NCBI RefSeq assembly: GCF_001667925.1
Contig: NZ_LZJR01000096.1
Span: 124,001-188,000 of the forward strand
Direction: 5' to 3'
DNA from: Mycobacterium sp. E2479
GTDB lineage: Bacteria; Actinomycetota; Actinomycetes; Mycobacteriales; Mycobacteriaceae
DNA: 64,000 nucleotides
Each line of letters opens with the position of its first letter. Positions within the stretch are counted from its first letter, which is position 1. Position numbers and translations under genes: made by a program. Below are positions 46,004 through 54,806 of this stretch, in pieces. Under the pieces are notes generated by a model, which did not search any database, was not told the origin of the DNA, and saw nothing but the letters and a program-made list of their open reading frames with translations.

Positions 46004-46435
46004 ATGACCGAGCTAACTGGCACAGCCGTCGCGAACACGCGCACGGTAGAGACTTTTCTGAACGCCCTGCAGGACGCGGACTTCGAAACCGTCGAAGCGT
46101 CATTCGACGACAACCTCGTCTACGAGAATGTCGGACTGTCGAGGGTCCGCGGCGGTCGCCGAACAGCGAAACTGCTGCGCCGCATGGAAGGTCGCATCGG
46201 GTTCGAGGTCAAGATCCACCGTATCGCCGCAGACGGCGCCGCGGTGCTCACCGAACGCACCGACGTGCTGATCCTCGGACCACTACGGCTGCAGTTCTGG
46301 GCCTGCGGGATCTTTGAGGTCCACAACGGGCGGATCACGCTGTGGCGCGACTACGTCGACGTGTTCGACATGACTAAGGCGCTGCTGCGCGGTCTGGCCG
46401 CATTGGCGATACCGTCGCTCAGACAGACTCTCTGA
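46004..46435 (+). CDS. ephG: Epoxide hydrolase EphG (limonene-epoxide-hydrolase fold)
   Basis: 143 residues from the ATG at 46004. SnoaL/LEH cone fold with FLNALQDADFETVEASFDDNLVYENVG, RRTAKLLRRMEGRIGFEVKIHRIAADG, VLTERTDVLILGPLRLQFWACGIFEVHNGRITLWRDYVD. The Asp-Arg-Asp catalytic triad of the family maps to the TERTD, RLQFW and RDYVD neighbourhoods. Rv2740 (EphG) hydrates epoxides such as cholesterol epoxide. Divergent from the glycosyltransferase gene. Confidence 0.88.
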   Translation: MTELTGTAVANTRTVETFLNALQDADFETVEASFDDNLVYENVGLSRVRGGRRTAKLLRRMEGRIGFEVKIHRIAADGAAVLTERTDVLILGPLRLQFWACGIFEVHNGRITLWRDYVDVFDMTKALLRGLAALAIPSLRQTL

Positions 46436-46453
46436 TCTGTCCGCGTCGCCCGA

Positions 46454-47263
46454 TCACTGATGGCGCGGCAATCCGCCGAGTTCGTCGAACGCCTGCGCCC
46501 AGCCAACCAGGCGATCCGTCGCGTCGGCCAGTTCGGCGCGATACTGCTGCGACGTGGCGGATCCGTCGCCGTTCGCCGAGGACACCAATTGCGCTGCCGC
46601 GGTGACCATTTCGTTGTACTGGCGGACGCCGGCGCTGAGCTGGGCGGTGAACGCGTTGATGGTGGGCACCAGATACGACCGCGATCCTTCGCTGGCCTGC
46701 GCCGCCCGCTCCATCGACACCACCTGCGCGGCGGTGGACGCCATGGCCGCCGAGGTCCTGGTAGCCGCCGCGGTCAGGTCCCGGATCTCGGCGGCCGGCA
46801 GCATCGCGCCCCGCTCGATCACGGCCACCAGCGACGTAAATCCGCGCTCCGAGGCACCCAGTGCGTACATCGCAGGCCGCGCCGCCGAACCCGGCGGCGG
46901 CAGTCGGCGCACGCCGACAGTGGCCGGCGCCGGCAACGGATCGGATCGTAGCCAGCGATAGCGCATGAGCAACAGCGTCGCCGGGATGGCCATGAAAACC
47001 GCGATGCCTCCGGTGATTTCCAGCAGCAATGCGAACCATCCCCAGGCGGCGAGCAGCATCGTCACCGCCGCCCAGAACACGCACCCGGCGCTGAAGATCA
47101 GGCCCCACCGAAGCGCGCGGCGCCGGCGACGCAGCTGGCGTGCGCGCGGATCCGCGATCGCGCTGATCCGGCGGGCCACCAGGTCCGAGAGGTCGGCCGC
47201 GGTCGCCAGCCCGCGGTGCACCAGTGCACGCCACGCGCCGGGCTGTGTCGCTTTCACGGCCAC
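46454..47263 (-). CDS. pspM: PspM-like membrane protein, Rv2743c orthologue
   Basis: 269 residues from the GTG at 47263 (GGAG ahead), matching Rv2743c. Basic N-terminus, two membrane helices (LIFSAGCVFWAAVTMLLAAWGWF, LLLEITGGIAVFMAIPATLLL) and a long helical C-terminal half (LTAAATRTSAAMASTAAQVVSMERAAQ ... LVGWAQAFDELGGLP). In M. tuberculosis this protein anchors and regulates PspA at the membrane. Its start overlaps the end of pspA. The third partner, Rv2742c (PspN), does not follow. Confidence 0.85.
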   Translation of the reverse strand: MAVKATQPGAWRALVHRGLATAADLSDLVARRISAIADPRARQLRRRRRALRWGLIFSAGCVFWAAVTMLLAAWGWFALLLEITGGIAVFMAIPATLLLMRYRWLRSDPLPAPATVGVRRLPPPGSAARPAMYALGASERGFTSLVAVIERGAMLPAAEIRDLTAAATRTSAAMASTAAQVVSMERAAQASEGSRSYLVPTINAFTAQLSAGVRQYNEMVTAAAQLVSSANGDGSATSQQYRAELADATDRLVGWAQAFDELGGLPRHQ

Positions 47264-47273
47264 GACGCTCCGA

Positions 47274-48101
47274 CTACTGGCCAAGCGGTTTCTCGGTGAC
47301 CGAGCCGCCCGCGCTTTCGGCGGGCGCAGGAGTGGCGGCGGTGGTCCCCGCGGCCGGCGTCCCACCGGTCGGCAGGGCGTCGCCACGCATCGAGGCGCGA
47401 ATCTGCTCCAGCCGGGAATGGCCGGCCATCTGGACGCCGGCCTGCTCGACCTCGAGCATCCGGCCCTGCACCGAGCCCTGCGCGAGCTCGGCGGCCCCGA
47501 TCGCGTTGGCATACCTCCGCTCGATCTTGTCGCGCACCTCGTCGAGGCTGGGAACGTTGCCGGGAGCGGCGAGATCGCTCATCGACTGCAGCGAAGCACT
47601 TACCTGCTCCTGCATCTTGGCCTGTTCGAGCTGGCTGAGCAGCTTGGTGCGCTCGGCAATCTTCTGCTGCAGCACCATGGCATTCTGCTCGACGGCCTTC
47701 TTGGCCTGCGCGGCCGCCCCCAGCGCCTGGTCGTGCAGCGTTTTGAGGTCTTCGACGCTCTGCTCGGCGGTTACCAGCTGGGCGGCGAACGCCTCGGCGG
47801 CGTTGTTGTACTCGGTGGCTTTCGCGGCGTCACCGGCCGCGGTCGCCTGATCGGCCAGCGTCAACGCCTGCCGCACGTTGACCTGCAGCTTCTCCACGTC
47901 CGCCAGCTGACGGTTGAGGCGCATCTCCAGTTGGCGCTGATTGCCGATGACCTGCGCGGCCTGCTGGGTCAGCGCCTGATGCGTGCGTTGCGCTTCCTCG
48001 ATGGCCTGCTGAATCTGGATCTTGGGGTCTGCGTGCTCGTCGATCTTGGCGTTGAACAGCGCCGTGAGGTACTTCCACGCCTTGACGAACGGATTGGCCA
48101 T
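47274..48101 (-). CDS. pspA: Phage-shock-type protein PspA (35-kDa antigen), Rv2744c orthologue
   Basis: 275 residues, PspA/IM30/Vipp1 family. N-terminal amphipathic membrane-binding helix ([19 protein letters not shown]), then long coiled coils ([67 protein letters not shown]) that build ESCRT-III-like oligomers protecting the membrane, and a Pro/Ala tail. Second gene of the clgR operon, under stress-sigma and ClgR control. Confidence 0.92.
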   Translation of the reverse strand: MANPFVKAWKYLTALFNAKIDEHADPKIQIQQAIEEAQRTHQALTQQAAQVIGNQRQLEMRLNRQLADVEKLQVNVRQALTLADQATAAGDAAKATEYNNAAEAFAAQLVTAEQSVEDLKTLHDQALGAAAQAKKAVEQNAMVLQQKIAERTKLLSQLEQAKMQEQVSASLQSMSDLAAPGNVPSLDEVRDKIERRYANAIGAAELAQGSVQGRMLEVEQAGVQMAGHSRLEQIRASMRGDALPTGGTPAAGTTAATPAPAESAGGSVTEKPLGQ

Positions 48102-48235
48102 GACTTAGCTCCACCTTCGCTTCTTGAGGATCCGGATGGTCCCCGGATGGGCCTGAACGGGCTGTGCGCCTGTCGCTCAATTTAACGGGTCGGCGCCGAT
48201 CGCCCCACCCCTTACCCGGGATCGGTCCCCGTCGC

Positions 48236-48562
48236 TCAGGCCAGCGCCAACGACGCGACCGGCGGGATCACGACCTTGATGCTGGTGCTGCCCGCCCCAT
48301 CCGTGGGGGCGCCGACGGCCGCCTGTTCCTCGCTGGCCATCCGCTCGCCCGCGTGGGTCAGAACAGACGACAGCGGGACGTCGAGCGCATCGCAGATCGC
48401 GTTCAGCAGCTCGCTGGAAGGCTCCTTGCGGCCGCGCTCCACCTCGGACAGGTATCCAAGGCTCACCCGCGCCGAATCGGACACCTCCCGTAGCGTCCTG
48501 CCCTGTGTCGTGCGTGCCTCGCGCAGCACGTCGCCGATGACCTCGCGCACCAATGGCGGCAT
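48236..48562 (-). CDS. clgR: XRE-type transcriptional activator ClgR
   Basis: 108 residues from the ATG at 48562, which has AAGGAGGGCGGG ahead. Cro/CI-type helix-turn-helix at about 14-70 ([36 protein letters not shown]). ClgR activates clp protease genes and, in mycobacteria, the psp operon during envelope stress. An ECF-type promoter lies 73-99 bases upstream. The short C-terminus lacks any sensor domain, as in Rv2745c. Confidence 0.93.
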   Translation of the reverse strand: MPPLVREVIGDVLREARTTQGRTLREVSDSARVSLGYLSEVERGRKEPSSELLNAICDALDVPLSSVLTHAGERMASEEQAAVGAPTDGAGSTSIKVVIPPVASLALA

Positions 48563-48634
48563 CCCGCCCTCCTTCGTCCAGTCAGCCCTGCGCGGCACGT
48601 ACTCAGCTTGCCTCCGGCAGGTGCTCATTAGGTG

Positions 48635-48661
48635 AACGCCGGCAGCGGTGGTCTGGTTCCC
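48635..48661 (-). promoter_or_regulatory. ECF-type (SigE-like) promoter of clgR-pspA-pspM
   Basis: Minus strand GGGAACC (48661-48655), 16-base spacer, CGTT (48638-48635), the same layout as the sigB promoter. A CGC-N5-GCG palindrome at 48637-48647, resembling ClgR sites, covers the -10 side. SigE control of this operon is known in M. tuberculosis. Confidence 0.75.
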
Positions 48662-48678
48662 GATCAGCGCCGCCGGAA

Positions 48679-49269
48679 TCAGCCGGGCGTGCGGCGCACT
48701 TCCCGGATGGTCGAGACGACGTAGTCGATACCGGTGATCACGGTCAGCACGATCGCCGCGCCCATCACCACCTCCGCGGCCACCCGAAACGACCCCGCCA
48801 GGGGCAGCACGAACAATCCGATGGCCAGGACCTGCACCACGGTCTTGAGTTTGCCGCCCCAACTGGCCGGAATGACGCCGCGGCGGATCACGGCCAACCG
48901 CAGCACTGTTACCCCGAATTCGCGGGCCAGGATAACCACCGTGACCCACCACGGCAGTTCACCGAGCATCGAGAGCCCGATCAGCGCCGACCCCACCAGG
49001 GTCTTGTCCGCGATCGGATCGACGAAAGCGCCGAATTCGGTTGCCATGCCGTAGTTGCGGGCCAGCAGGCCGTCCAACCGATCGGTGATGCACGCGGCCG
49101 CGAAGATGACGAAAGCCACCACGCGGAAACCGTTTTGGTGGCCGTCCCCGGCGAACAGGGCGAGGAGGAAGATCGGCACCAGCACCAGGCGCAGCAGGGT
49201 CAGCGTATTGGCGAGGTTGGCGATGTTTGCGCGGCCTGCCACCGGACCCGTCTGCGGCTGCCCCGACAC
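48679..49269 (-). CDS. pgsA3: CDP-diacylglycerol-glycerol-3-phosphate phosphatidyltransferase family protein PgsA3
   Basis: 196 residues with about five membrane helices. The CDP-alcohol phosphotransferase motif D-x2-DG-x2-AR...G-x3-D-x3-D is complete ([29 protein letters not shown]). Makes phosphatidylglycerol-phosphate-type lipids at the inner membrane. Rv2746c orthologue, just upstream of the envelope-stress operon. Confidence 0.92.
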   Translation of the reverse strand: MSGQPQTGPVAGRANIANLANTLTLLRLVLVPIFLLALFAGDGHQNGFRVVAFVIFAAACITDRLDGLLARNYGMATEFGAFVDPIADKTLVGSALIGLSMLGELPWWVTVVILAREFGVTVLRLAVIRRGVIPASWGGKLKTVVQVLAIGLFVLPLAGSFRVAAEVVMGAAIVLTVITGIDYVVSTIREVRRTPG

Positions 49270-49314
49270 GGCAACAGAATAACGGTTGACCAGCGCAGCC
49301 GTCGCAGATGTCCA

Positions 49315-49320
49315 TACTGT
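49315..49320 (+). promoter_or_regulatory. -10 hexamer (TACTGT) of argA
   Basis: TANNNT hexamer 5 bases before the GTG at 49326; supports that start over the ATG at 49308, which lies upstream of the hexamer. Confidence 0.4.
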
Positions 49321-49325
49321 TAGCC

Positions 49326-49841
49326 GTGACCCAAAGTCCGCAGCGTCATCGGCCGCTGGTTCGGCGCGCGCGAACGTCGGACGTTCCCGCGATCAAGCAG
49401 TTGGTCGACACCTACGCGGGAAAGATCTTGCTGGAGAAGAACCTCGTGACGTTGTACGAGGCCGTCCAGGAATTTTGGGTGGCCGAACACGAGGGCCAGG
49501 TGGTCGGTTGCGGGGCGCTGCACGTGCTGTGGTCGGACCTGGGCGAGATTCGCACAGTGGCGGTCAGCCCGGCGCTGACCGGCCGCGGCATCGGCCATGC
49601 GATCGTCGACCGGCTGCTGGAGGTCGCCCGCGAGCTGCAGTTGAAGCGGCTGTTCGTGTTGACGTTCGAAACCGAGTTCTTCGCCAGGCACGGATTCACC
49701 GAGATCGAGGGCACGCCGGTGACGGCCGAGGTGTTCGAGGAGATGTGCCGCTCCTACGACATCGGTGTCGCCGAATTCCTGGACCTCAGCTACGTCAAGC
49801 CGAACATCCTCGGCAACTCGCGGATGCTGCTGGTGTTGTAA
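49326..49841 (+). CDS. argA: N-acetylglutamate synthase ArgA (GNAT type)
   Basis: 171 residues from the GTG at 49326, close to Rv2747 (174 aa). Stand-alone GNAT enzyme acetylating L-glutamate (or glutamine) for arginine synthesis. Acetyl-CoA loop VSPALTGRGIGHAIV (motif A R/Q-x2-G-x-G/A form), GEIRTVAV, TFETEFFARHGFTEI and C-terminal YVKPNILGNSRMLL. No amino-acid-kinase domain, as is normal for mycobacterial ArgA. Confidence 0.92.
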   Translation: MTQSPQRHRPLVRRARTSDVPAIKQLVDTYAGKILLEKNLVTLYEAVQEFWVAEHEGQVVGCGALHVLWSDLGEIRTVAVSPALTGRGIGHAIVDRLLEVARELQLKRLFVLTFETEFFARHGFTEIEGTPVTAEVFEEMCRSYDIGVAEFLDLSYVKPNILGNSRMLLVL

Positions 49842-49905
49842 CCCGCCGAGCGTGATCTGAGGCCGCGATTTGAGCCGATTTCTCGCCCTGCGTTCACGTT
49901 CGGCG

Positions 49906-52404
49906 CTATTCGGACCCGTCGTCCGAGCCGTCCGAGCCCCGGATCAATGCCAGCGTTCCGGCGAGTTCGTCGGGCTTGATCAGCACCTCGCGGGCCTTGG
50001 AACCCTCCGACGGTCCGACGATGCCGCGGGTCTCCATCAGGTCCATTAGCCGTCCGGCCTTGGCAAACCCGACGCGCAGCTTGCGCTGCAGCATCGAGGT
50101 GGAGCCGAACTGGCTGGACACCACCAGCTCGACGGCCTGCAGGAACACGTCCATGTCGTCGCCGATGTCCGGGTCGACGTCCGTGCGCTCCCCGGTGGGC
50201 TTGGCGGTGGTGACGCCCTCGGTGTACTCGGGTTCGGCCTGGTCCTTGCAGGCGGTCACGACGGCGTGGATCTCCTCGTCGGTGATGAAGGCGCCCTGCA
50301 ACCGGATCGGCTTGTTGGTGCCCATCGGCAAGAACAGGCCGTCGCCCATGCCGATCAGCTTCTCCGCACCGGCCTGGTCCAGGATGACGCGGCTATCGGT
50401 CAGCGACGACGTGGCGAACGCCAGCCGCGACGGCACATTGGTCTTGATCAGACCGGTGACGACGTCCACCGACGGGCGCTGGGTCGCCAGCACCAGGTGA
50501 ATGCCTGCGGCTCGGGCCTTTTGGGTGATCCGGACGATCGCGTCCTCGACGTCGCGCGGCGCCGTCATCATCAGGTCGGCCAGCTCGTCGACGATCGCCA
50601 CCACGTACGGGTAGGGCCGGTATTCACGCTGGCTGCCCAGCGGCGCGGTGATGACACCGGACCGCACCTTCTCGTTGAAGTCGTCGATGTGTCGCACCCG
50701 GGACGCCTGCATGTCCTGGTAGCGCTGCTCCATCTCCTCGACCAGCCACGCCAGTGCCGCCGCCGCCTTCTTGGGTTGGGTGATGATCGGGGTGATCAGG
50801 TGAGGAATGCCCTCGTATGGCGTGAGTTCCACCATCTTGGGGTCGATCAGGATCATCCTGACCTCTTCCGGGGTGGCGCGTGCCAGCAGCGATACCAGCA
50901 TCGAGTTGACGAAGCTGGACTTACCCGATCCGGTGGAACCGGCCACCAGCAGGTGCGGCATCTTGGACAGGTTGGCCGAGATGAAGTCGCCCTCGATGTC
51001 CTTGCCCAGCCCGATCACCAGCGGGTGGTGATCGCGCCGGGTCGACGGGGCGGTCAGTACGTCGGCCAGCCGCACCATTTCCCGGTCGGTGTTGGGCACC
51101 TCGATGCCCACGGCCGACTTGCCAGGGATCGGCGCCAGCATGCGCACGCTCTCGGTGGCCACCGCGTAGGCGATGTTCTTTTGCAGCGCGGTGATCTTCT
51201 CGACCTTCACGCCCGGTCCCAGCTCGACCTCGTACCTGGTGACGGTCGGCCCGCGGGTGCATCCGGTTACGGCGGCGTCGACCTTGAACTGGGTCAGCAC
51301 CTCGGTGATGGCGTCGGCCATGACGTTGTTCGCGGCGCTGCGTTTCTTGGGCGGATCGCCCGCCACCAACAGGCTGAGCGAGGGCAGCGTGTAGGGCCCC
51401 TCGACGATGCGGTCCAGTTCCACAGTGTCGTGCTTGCCCGCCGACCGTCCACGCTTGCGGCTCCGCAAGGCCGGCAGGGCGGACTGGACGGCGGGTTCGG
51501 GCATGGTCGGAATGTCGTCCTGCAGCGCGGCCTGGGCATCGTCGTCCGGCGACCATGCCGGCGGCTCGTCCTCGGGGATCGAAGACGCGTCGTCGTAGTA
51601 GTTGTCCGCTTCGGCGCCGTCGTCGAACTCGTCCGCGTAGTCGTACGGCTCGTCGTCGCCGACCAGCCGGGTGCCGAACATGGCGCGAACCGCGTCGGGC
51701 AACTCCCGGATGGTGGTCCCGGTCAGCAGCAACAGACCGAACATGAACCCGATGAACAACAACGGCGCGGCGATCCAGGGCGTCAGCCCGTCCGAAAGCG
51801 GGCCGCCGATGGCGAATCCGATGAAACCGGCCGCGCGGCGGCGCGCTTCCGGGTCCCCCGGCGACCCGGACCACAGGTGGCGCAAACCGAGTACCGACAG
51901 CGTGATCAGGCTGGTGCCCAGGATCAGCCGGGGGCGCACATCCGGGTCGGGTTCGGTGCGCATCAGGGTCACCGCCACCGCGGCGGTGGCGACCGGCAGC
52001 GCCAGCACACCAGCACCGATGAAGGTCCGCAGCAGCGTGTCGACCCAGGTGCCGACTGGTCCGGCGGCGTGAAACCACGAACTCGCGGCGACCACCACGG
52101 AAAAGCCCAGCAACAGCAGCGCGATGCCGTCGCGGCGATGCCCGGGATCGATGTCGTGGGCCCGCCCGATGGAGCGAGCCGCGCCACCGGTCCCCCGGGC
52201 GGCCATCAGCCAGACCGCGCGCATGGCGCGACCGCAGGTCAGGCCGGCCCCGACCAGCGGCGCGTGATTGCGCCGCCTGGCGGCCGGTTTCCTGACCTTC
52301 TTGCGGGGCGCCGCCGGCCGAGCACCCCGGTTTCCGGTGGCGCGTGAAGTGGCCTTTGACCTGCTCGTTCGGCTTCTGGAGCGGGCGGCGGTCTTACTGG
52401 GCAT
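49906..52404 (-). CDS. ftsK: DNA translocase FtsK
   Basis: 832 residues from the ATG at 52404. N-terminal basic region, four membrane helices (GIALLLLGFSVVVAASSW, TFIGAGVLALPVATAAVAV, LILGTSLITLSVLGL, PLLFIGFMFGLLLLTG), an acidic linker (DDEPYDYADEFDDGAEAD), then the motor: Walker A VAGSTGSGKSSFVN, Walker B YVVAIVDELADLMM, and a C-terminal gamma domain (GSTSMLQRKLRVGFAKAGRLMDLME) that reads polar DNA sequences. Pumps chromosome ends through the septum for XerCD. The open frame extends further upstream to 53418, but that part is antisense to two real genes and is rejected. Confidence 0.95.
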   Translation of the reverse strand: MPSKTAARSRSRTSRSKATSRATGNRGARPAAPRKKVRKPAARRRNHAPLVGAGLTCGRAMRAVWLMAARGTGGAARSIGRAHDIDPGHRRDGIALLLLGFSVVVAASSWFHAAGPVGTWVDTLLRTFIGAGVLALPVATAAVAVTLMRTEPDPDVRPRLILGTSLITLSVLGLRHLWSGSPGDPEARRRAAGFIGFAIGGPLSDGLTPWIAAPLLFIGFMFGLLLLTGTTIRELPDAVRAMFGTRLVGDDEPYDYADEFDDGAEADNYYDDASSIPEDEPPAWSPDDDAQAALQDDIPTMPEPAVQSALPALRSRKRGRSAGKHDTVELDRIVEGPYTLPSLSLLVAGDPPKKRSAANNVMADAITEVLTQFKVDAAVTGCTRGPTVTRYEVELGPGVKVEKITALQKNIAYAVATESVRMLAPIPGKSAVGIEVPNTDREMVRLADVLTAPSTRRDHHPLVIGLGKDIEGDFISANLSKMPHLLVAGSTGSGKSSFVNSMLVSLLARATPEEVRMILIDPKMVELTPYEGIPHLITPIITQPKKAAAALAWLVEEMEQRYQDMQASRVRHIDDFNEKVRSGVITAPLGSQREYRPYPYVVAIVDELADLMMTAPRDVEDAIVRITQKARAAGIHLVLATQRPSVDVVTGLIKTNVPSRLAFATSSLTDSRVILDQAGAEKLIGMGDGLFLPMGTNKPIRLQGAFITDEEIHAVVTACKDQAEPEYTEGVTTAKPTGERTDVDPDIGDDMDVFLQAVELVVSSQFGSTSMLQRKLRVGFAKAGRLMDLMETRGIVGPSEGSKAREVLIKPDELAGTLALIRGSDGSDDGSE

Positions 52405-52567
52405 GACGGCAAGAGTAGTCGCAACGACATCATCTACACCACCCGCCACACTGGTAACGGTGTGGCTTGTCAGGCATGGTGCTATTCGGGTGCGAAATCG
52501 CGTGAGTAGGGTGACATTCGGTTGCGAGAAGCCGTGCTCACCCCCACAGCGCCCCAGGAGGCCATCA

Positions 52568-52885
52568 ATGCCCGCCGTCGTTGTCGTCGCCACCCTGACT
52601 GTCAAACCTGAGTCGGTAGACACCGTTCGTGACATCCTCACGCGGGCGGTCGAAGAAGTGCACGACGAGCCGGGTTGCCAGGTGTATTCGCTACACCAGT
52701 CGGGCGAGACCTTCGTCTTCGTCGAGCAGTGGGCCGACGCCGAGGCGCTCAAGGCGCACAGCACCGCGCCGGCGGTCACCAAGATGTTCACCGCGGCCGG
52801 TGAGCACCTGGCCGGTGCCCCCGACATCAAGATGCTGCAGCCGGTCCCGGCGGGCGATCCGGCCAAAGGACAGTTGCGGCCCTGA
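52568..52885 (+). CDS. Antibiotic-biosynthesis-monooxygenase (ABM) domain protein, Rv2749 orthologue
   Basis: 105 residues, dimeric ferredoxin-like ABM fold: [55 protein letters not shown]. Related proteins are cofactor-free monooxygenases or haem-degrading enzymes; the Asn/Trp/His set of IsdG types is not evident. Its stop overlaps the next start by one base (TGATG), so it is coupled to the SDR gene. Confidence 0.85.
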   Translation: MPAVVVVATLTVKPESVDTVRDILTRAVEEVHDEPGCQVYSLHQSGETFVFVEQWADAEALKAHSTAPAVTKMFTAAGEHLAGAPDIKMLQPVPAGDPAKGQLRP

Positions 52886-53715
52886 TGGCCCGCTCGCCGG
52901 TAGGCCCGCTGAAGGGCAAGGTCGCCTTCATCACCGGCGCCGCCCGCGGGCAGGGCCGCGCGCACGCGGTGCGGCTGGCGGCCGACGGCGCCGACATCAT
53001 CGCCGTCGACCTGTGCGACCAGATCGCCAGCGTCCCCTACTCGCTGGCCACACCCGAAGACCTGGCCGCCACCGTGAAGCTGGTGCAAGACACCGGCGCT
53101 CGCATCGTGGCCGCTCGTGGCGACGTCCGCGACCGTGAATCGCTGGCGGCCGCCTTGCAGGCGGGCCTGGACGAGTTCGGCCGCCTGGACATCGTGGTGG
53201 CCAACGCCGGTATCGCACCCATGCAATCCGGTGACGACGGCTGGCACGACGTCATCAACGTCAACCTCACCGGCGTGTACCACACCATCAAGGTCGCGAT
53301 ACCCACGATGGTCAAGCAGGGCACCGGCGGGTCGATCGTGCTGATCAGTTCGAGCGCGGGGCTGGCCGGGGTCGGCAGCCCGGATCCCGGTTCCGTCGGC
53401 TACGCCGCCGCCAAGCACGGGGTGGTCGGGCTGATGCGGGTCTACGCGAATCTACTTGCCGGGCAAATGATTCGGGTCAATTCGATTCACCCGTCCGGCG
53501 TCGAGACTCCGATGATCAACAACGAGTTCACCCGGGAGTGGCTGGCCAAGATGGCCGCCGCGACCCAGACACCGGGCGCCATGGGCAACGCCATGCCGGT
53601 GGAGGTGCTGGACGTCGAGGACATCGCCAATGCGGTGGCGTGGCTGGTGTCGGACCAGGCGCGCTACATCACCGGTGTCACCCTGCCCGTCGACGCGGGA
53701 TTCTTGAACAAGTAA
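52885..53715 (+). CDS. SDR-family oxidoreductase (mycofactocin-type), Rv2750 orthologue
   Basis: 276 residues. Rossmann motif [12 protein letters not shown] near residue 18, acidic NAD-preferring DLCD, NAGI near 110, catalytic Ser in ISSSAGLAG, Tyr-x3-Lys in YAAAKHG, and a C-terminal [15 protein letters not shown]. The insertion after strand 2 ([23 protein letters not shown]) is characteristic of mycofactocin-associated carveol-dehydrogenase-like SDRs, which hold NAD non-exchangeably. Substrate probably a secondary alcohol. Confidence 0.9.
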   Translation: MARSPVGPLKGKVAFITGAARGQGRAHAVRLAADGADIIAVDLCDQIASVPYSLATPEDLAATVKLVQDTGARIVAARGDVRDRESLAAALQAGLDEFGRLDIVVANAGIAPMQSGDDGWHDVINVNLTGVYHTIKVAIPTMVKQGTGGSIVLISSSAGLAGVGSPDPGSVGYAAAKHGVVGLMRVYANLLAGQMIRVNSIHPSGVETPMINNEFTREWLAKMAAATQTPGAMGNAMPVEVLDVEDIANAVAWLVSDQARYITGVTLPVDAGFLNK

Positions 53716-53720
53716 TCGCC

Positions 53721-54593
53721 ATGGCACGGAACCCGGTTGCGCAGACAGCTTTTGGCCCGATGGTGCTGGCCGCCGTCGAACAGAACGAGCCTGCAGGCCG
53801 CCGCCTGGTCGACGACGACCTCGCCGAACTGTTTCTGCCCGCACCGCTGCGGTGGCTCGTCGGGGCGACCCGGTTCGCGCCAATTCGCCGGCTGATGATC
53901 CGCGGCTCGGAGTTCACCGGCCCGGGATTGTGGGCGAATCTGGCCTGCCGCAAGCGCTTCATCGCCGACAAGCTCACGGAGTCGCTCGACGACATCGACG
54001 CCGTCGTCATCCTCGGAGCGGGCCTGGACACCCGCGCCTACCTGCTGACGCGGCGGGTGCGCATCCCCGTGTTCGAGGTCGATCTGCCGGTGAACGTCGC
54101 CAGGAAATTCAAAACGGTCCGCCGGGTGCTCGGCGAGCCGCCACTGTCGGTTCGGTTGGTGGCGTTGAACCTTGAGCACGACGACCTGCTCACGTCGCTG
54201 GCCGAGCACGGTTATCGCACCGACTACCGGGTGTTCTTCATCTGCGAAGGCGTCACCCAATACCTCTCTGAGGCGACGGTCCGGCGCACGCTGGACGGGT
54301 TGCGCGCGACCGCACCCGGCAGCCGTTTGGTGTTCACCTACGTCCGTAGCGATTTCATCGATGGCACCAACCGGTATGGCACCCGCACGCTGTACCGCAA
54401 TGTGCGCCAGCGCCGGCAACTATGGCAGTTCGGCTTGGAGCCCGACGAAGTCGCGGCGTTTCTCGACGAGTACGGCTGGCGGCTGGTGGAGCAGGCCGGT
54501 CCCGACGAGCTCGCCCATCGGTATGTCGAGCCCACCGGCCGCAAACTCAAAGCGTCGCAACTGGAGTGGTCGGCCTACGCCGAGAAGATCTGA
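53721..54593 (+). CDS. SAM-dependent methyltransferase (TIGR00027 / YktD-like), Rv2751 orthologue
   Basis: 290 residues from the ATG at 53721, six bases after the SDR gene. Mycobacterial O-methyltransferase-like family: N-terminal RNPVAQTAFGPMVLAAVE, then RFIADKLTESLDDIDAVVILGAGLDTRAYLL (SAM motif I GAGLDTRA), VFEVDLPVNVARKF (acidic motif II) and FFICEGVTQYLSEATV. Probably modifies a lipid or alcohol; possibly linked to the SDR product. Substrate unknown. Confidence 0.87.
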   Translation: MARNPVAQTAFGPMVLAAVEQNEPAGRRLVDDDLAELFLPAPLRWLVGATRFAPIRRLMIRGSEFTGPGLWANLACRKRFIADKLTESLDDIDAVVILGAGLDTRAYLLTRRVRIPVFEVDLPVNVARKFKTVRRVLGEPPLSVRLVALNLEHDDLLTSLAEHGYRTDYRVFFICEGVTQYLSEATVRRTLDGLRATAPGSRLVFTYVRSDFIDGTNRYGTRTLYRNVRQRRQLWQFGLEPDEVAAFLDEYGWRLVEQAGPDELAHRYVEPTGRKLKASQLEWSAYAEKI

Positions 54594-54654
54594 CGGAGTC
54601 GCAGACCTGATGATGGCGACCCTGCCCACAACGGGAGGTGCGTCCATTCGCCCG

Positions 54655-54806
54655 GCTCGGACGATGCGGCGACCCGCTGCGCCCGGCCTGGACGATGCGG
54701 CGACCCGCTGCGCCCGGCTACGCAGCGCTTGCGATCGCCGCGGCCGCGCTTGCGATCGCCGCGGCCGCGCTTGCGATCGCCGCGGGCGCGCTCGTGATCG
54801 CCACTA
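54655..54806. repeat. Rearranged copies of the GC-rich hairpin repeat
   Basis: Between the converging methyltransferase and rnj genes. The left-half motif (GGACGATGCGGCGACCCGC then TGCGCCCGGC) is repeated twice in a 31-base period (54659-54720), and the right-half motif (CGCGCTTGCGATCGCCGCGGC, 21-base period) follows in three tandem copies plus a diverged one, ending GTGATCGCCACT at the rnj stop. Together the halves make up the 56-base unit seen at 20972. Confidence 0.8.

Noticed and set aside
50266..52347. 693-residue frame on the plus strand opposite ftsK
   Set aside because: GC-rich shadow frame, His/Gly/Arg-rich, exactly antisense to a well-supported gene.
52405..53418. Upstream extension of the ftsK frame
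   Set aside because: Antisense to the monooxygenase and SDR genes; FtsK similarity begins at the ATG at 52404.
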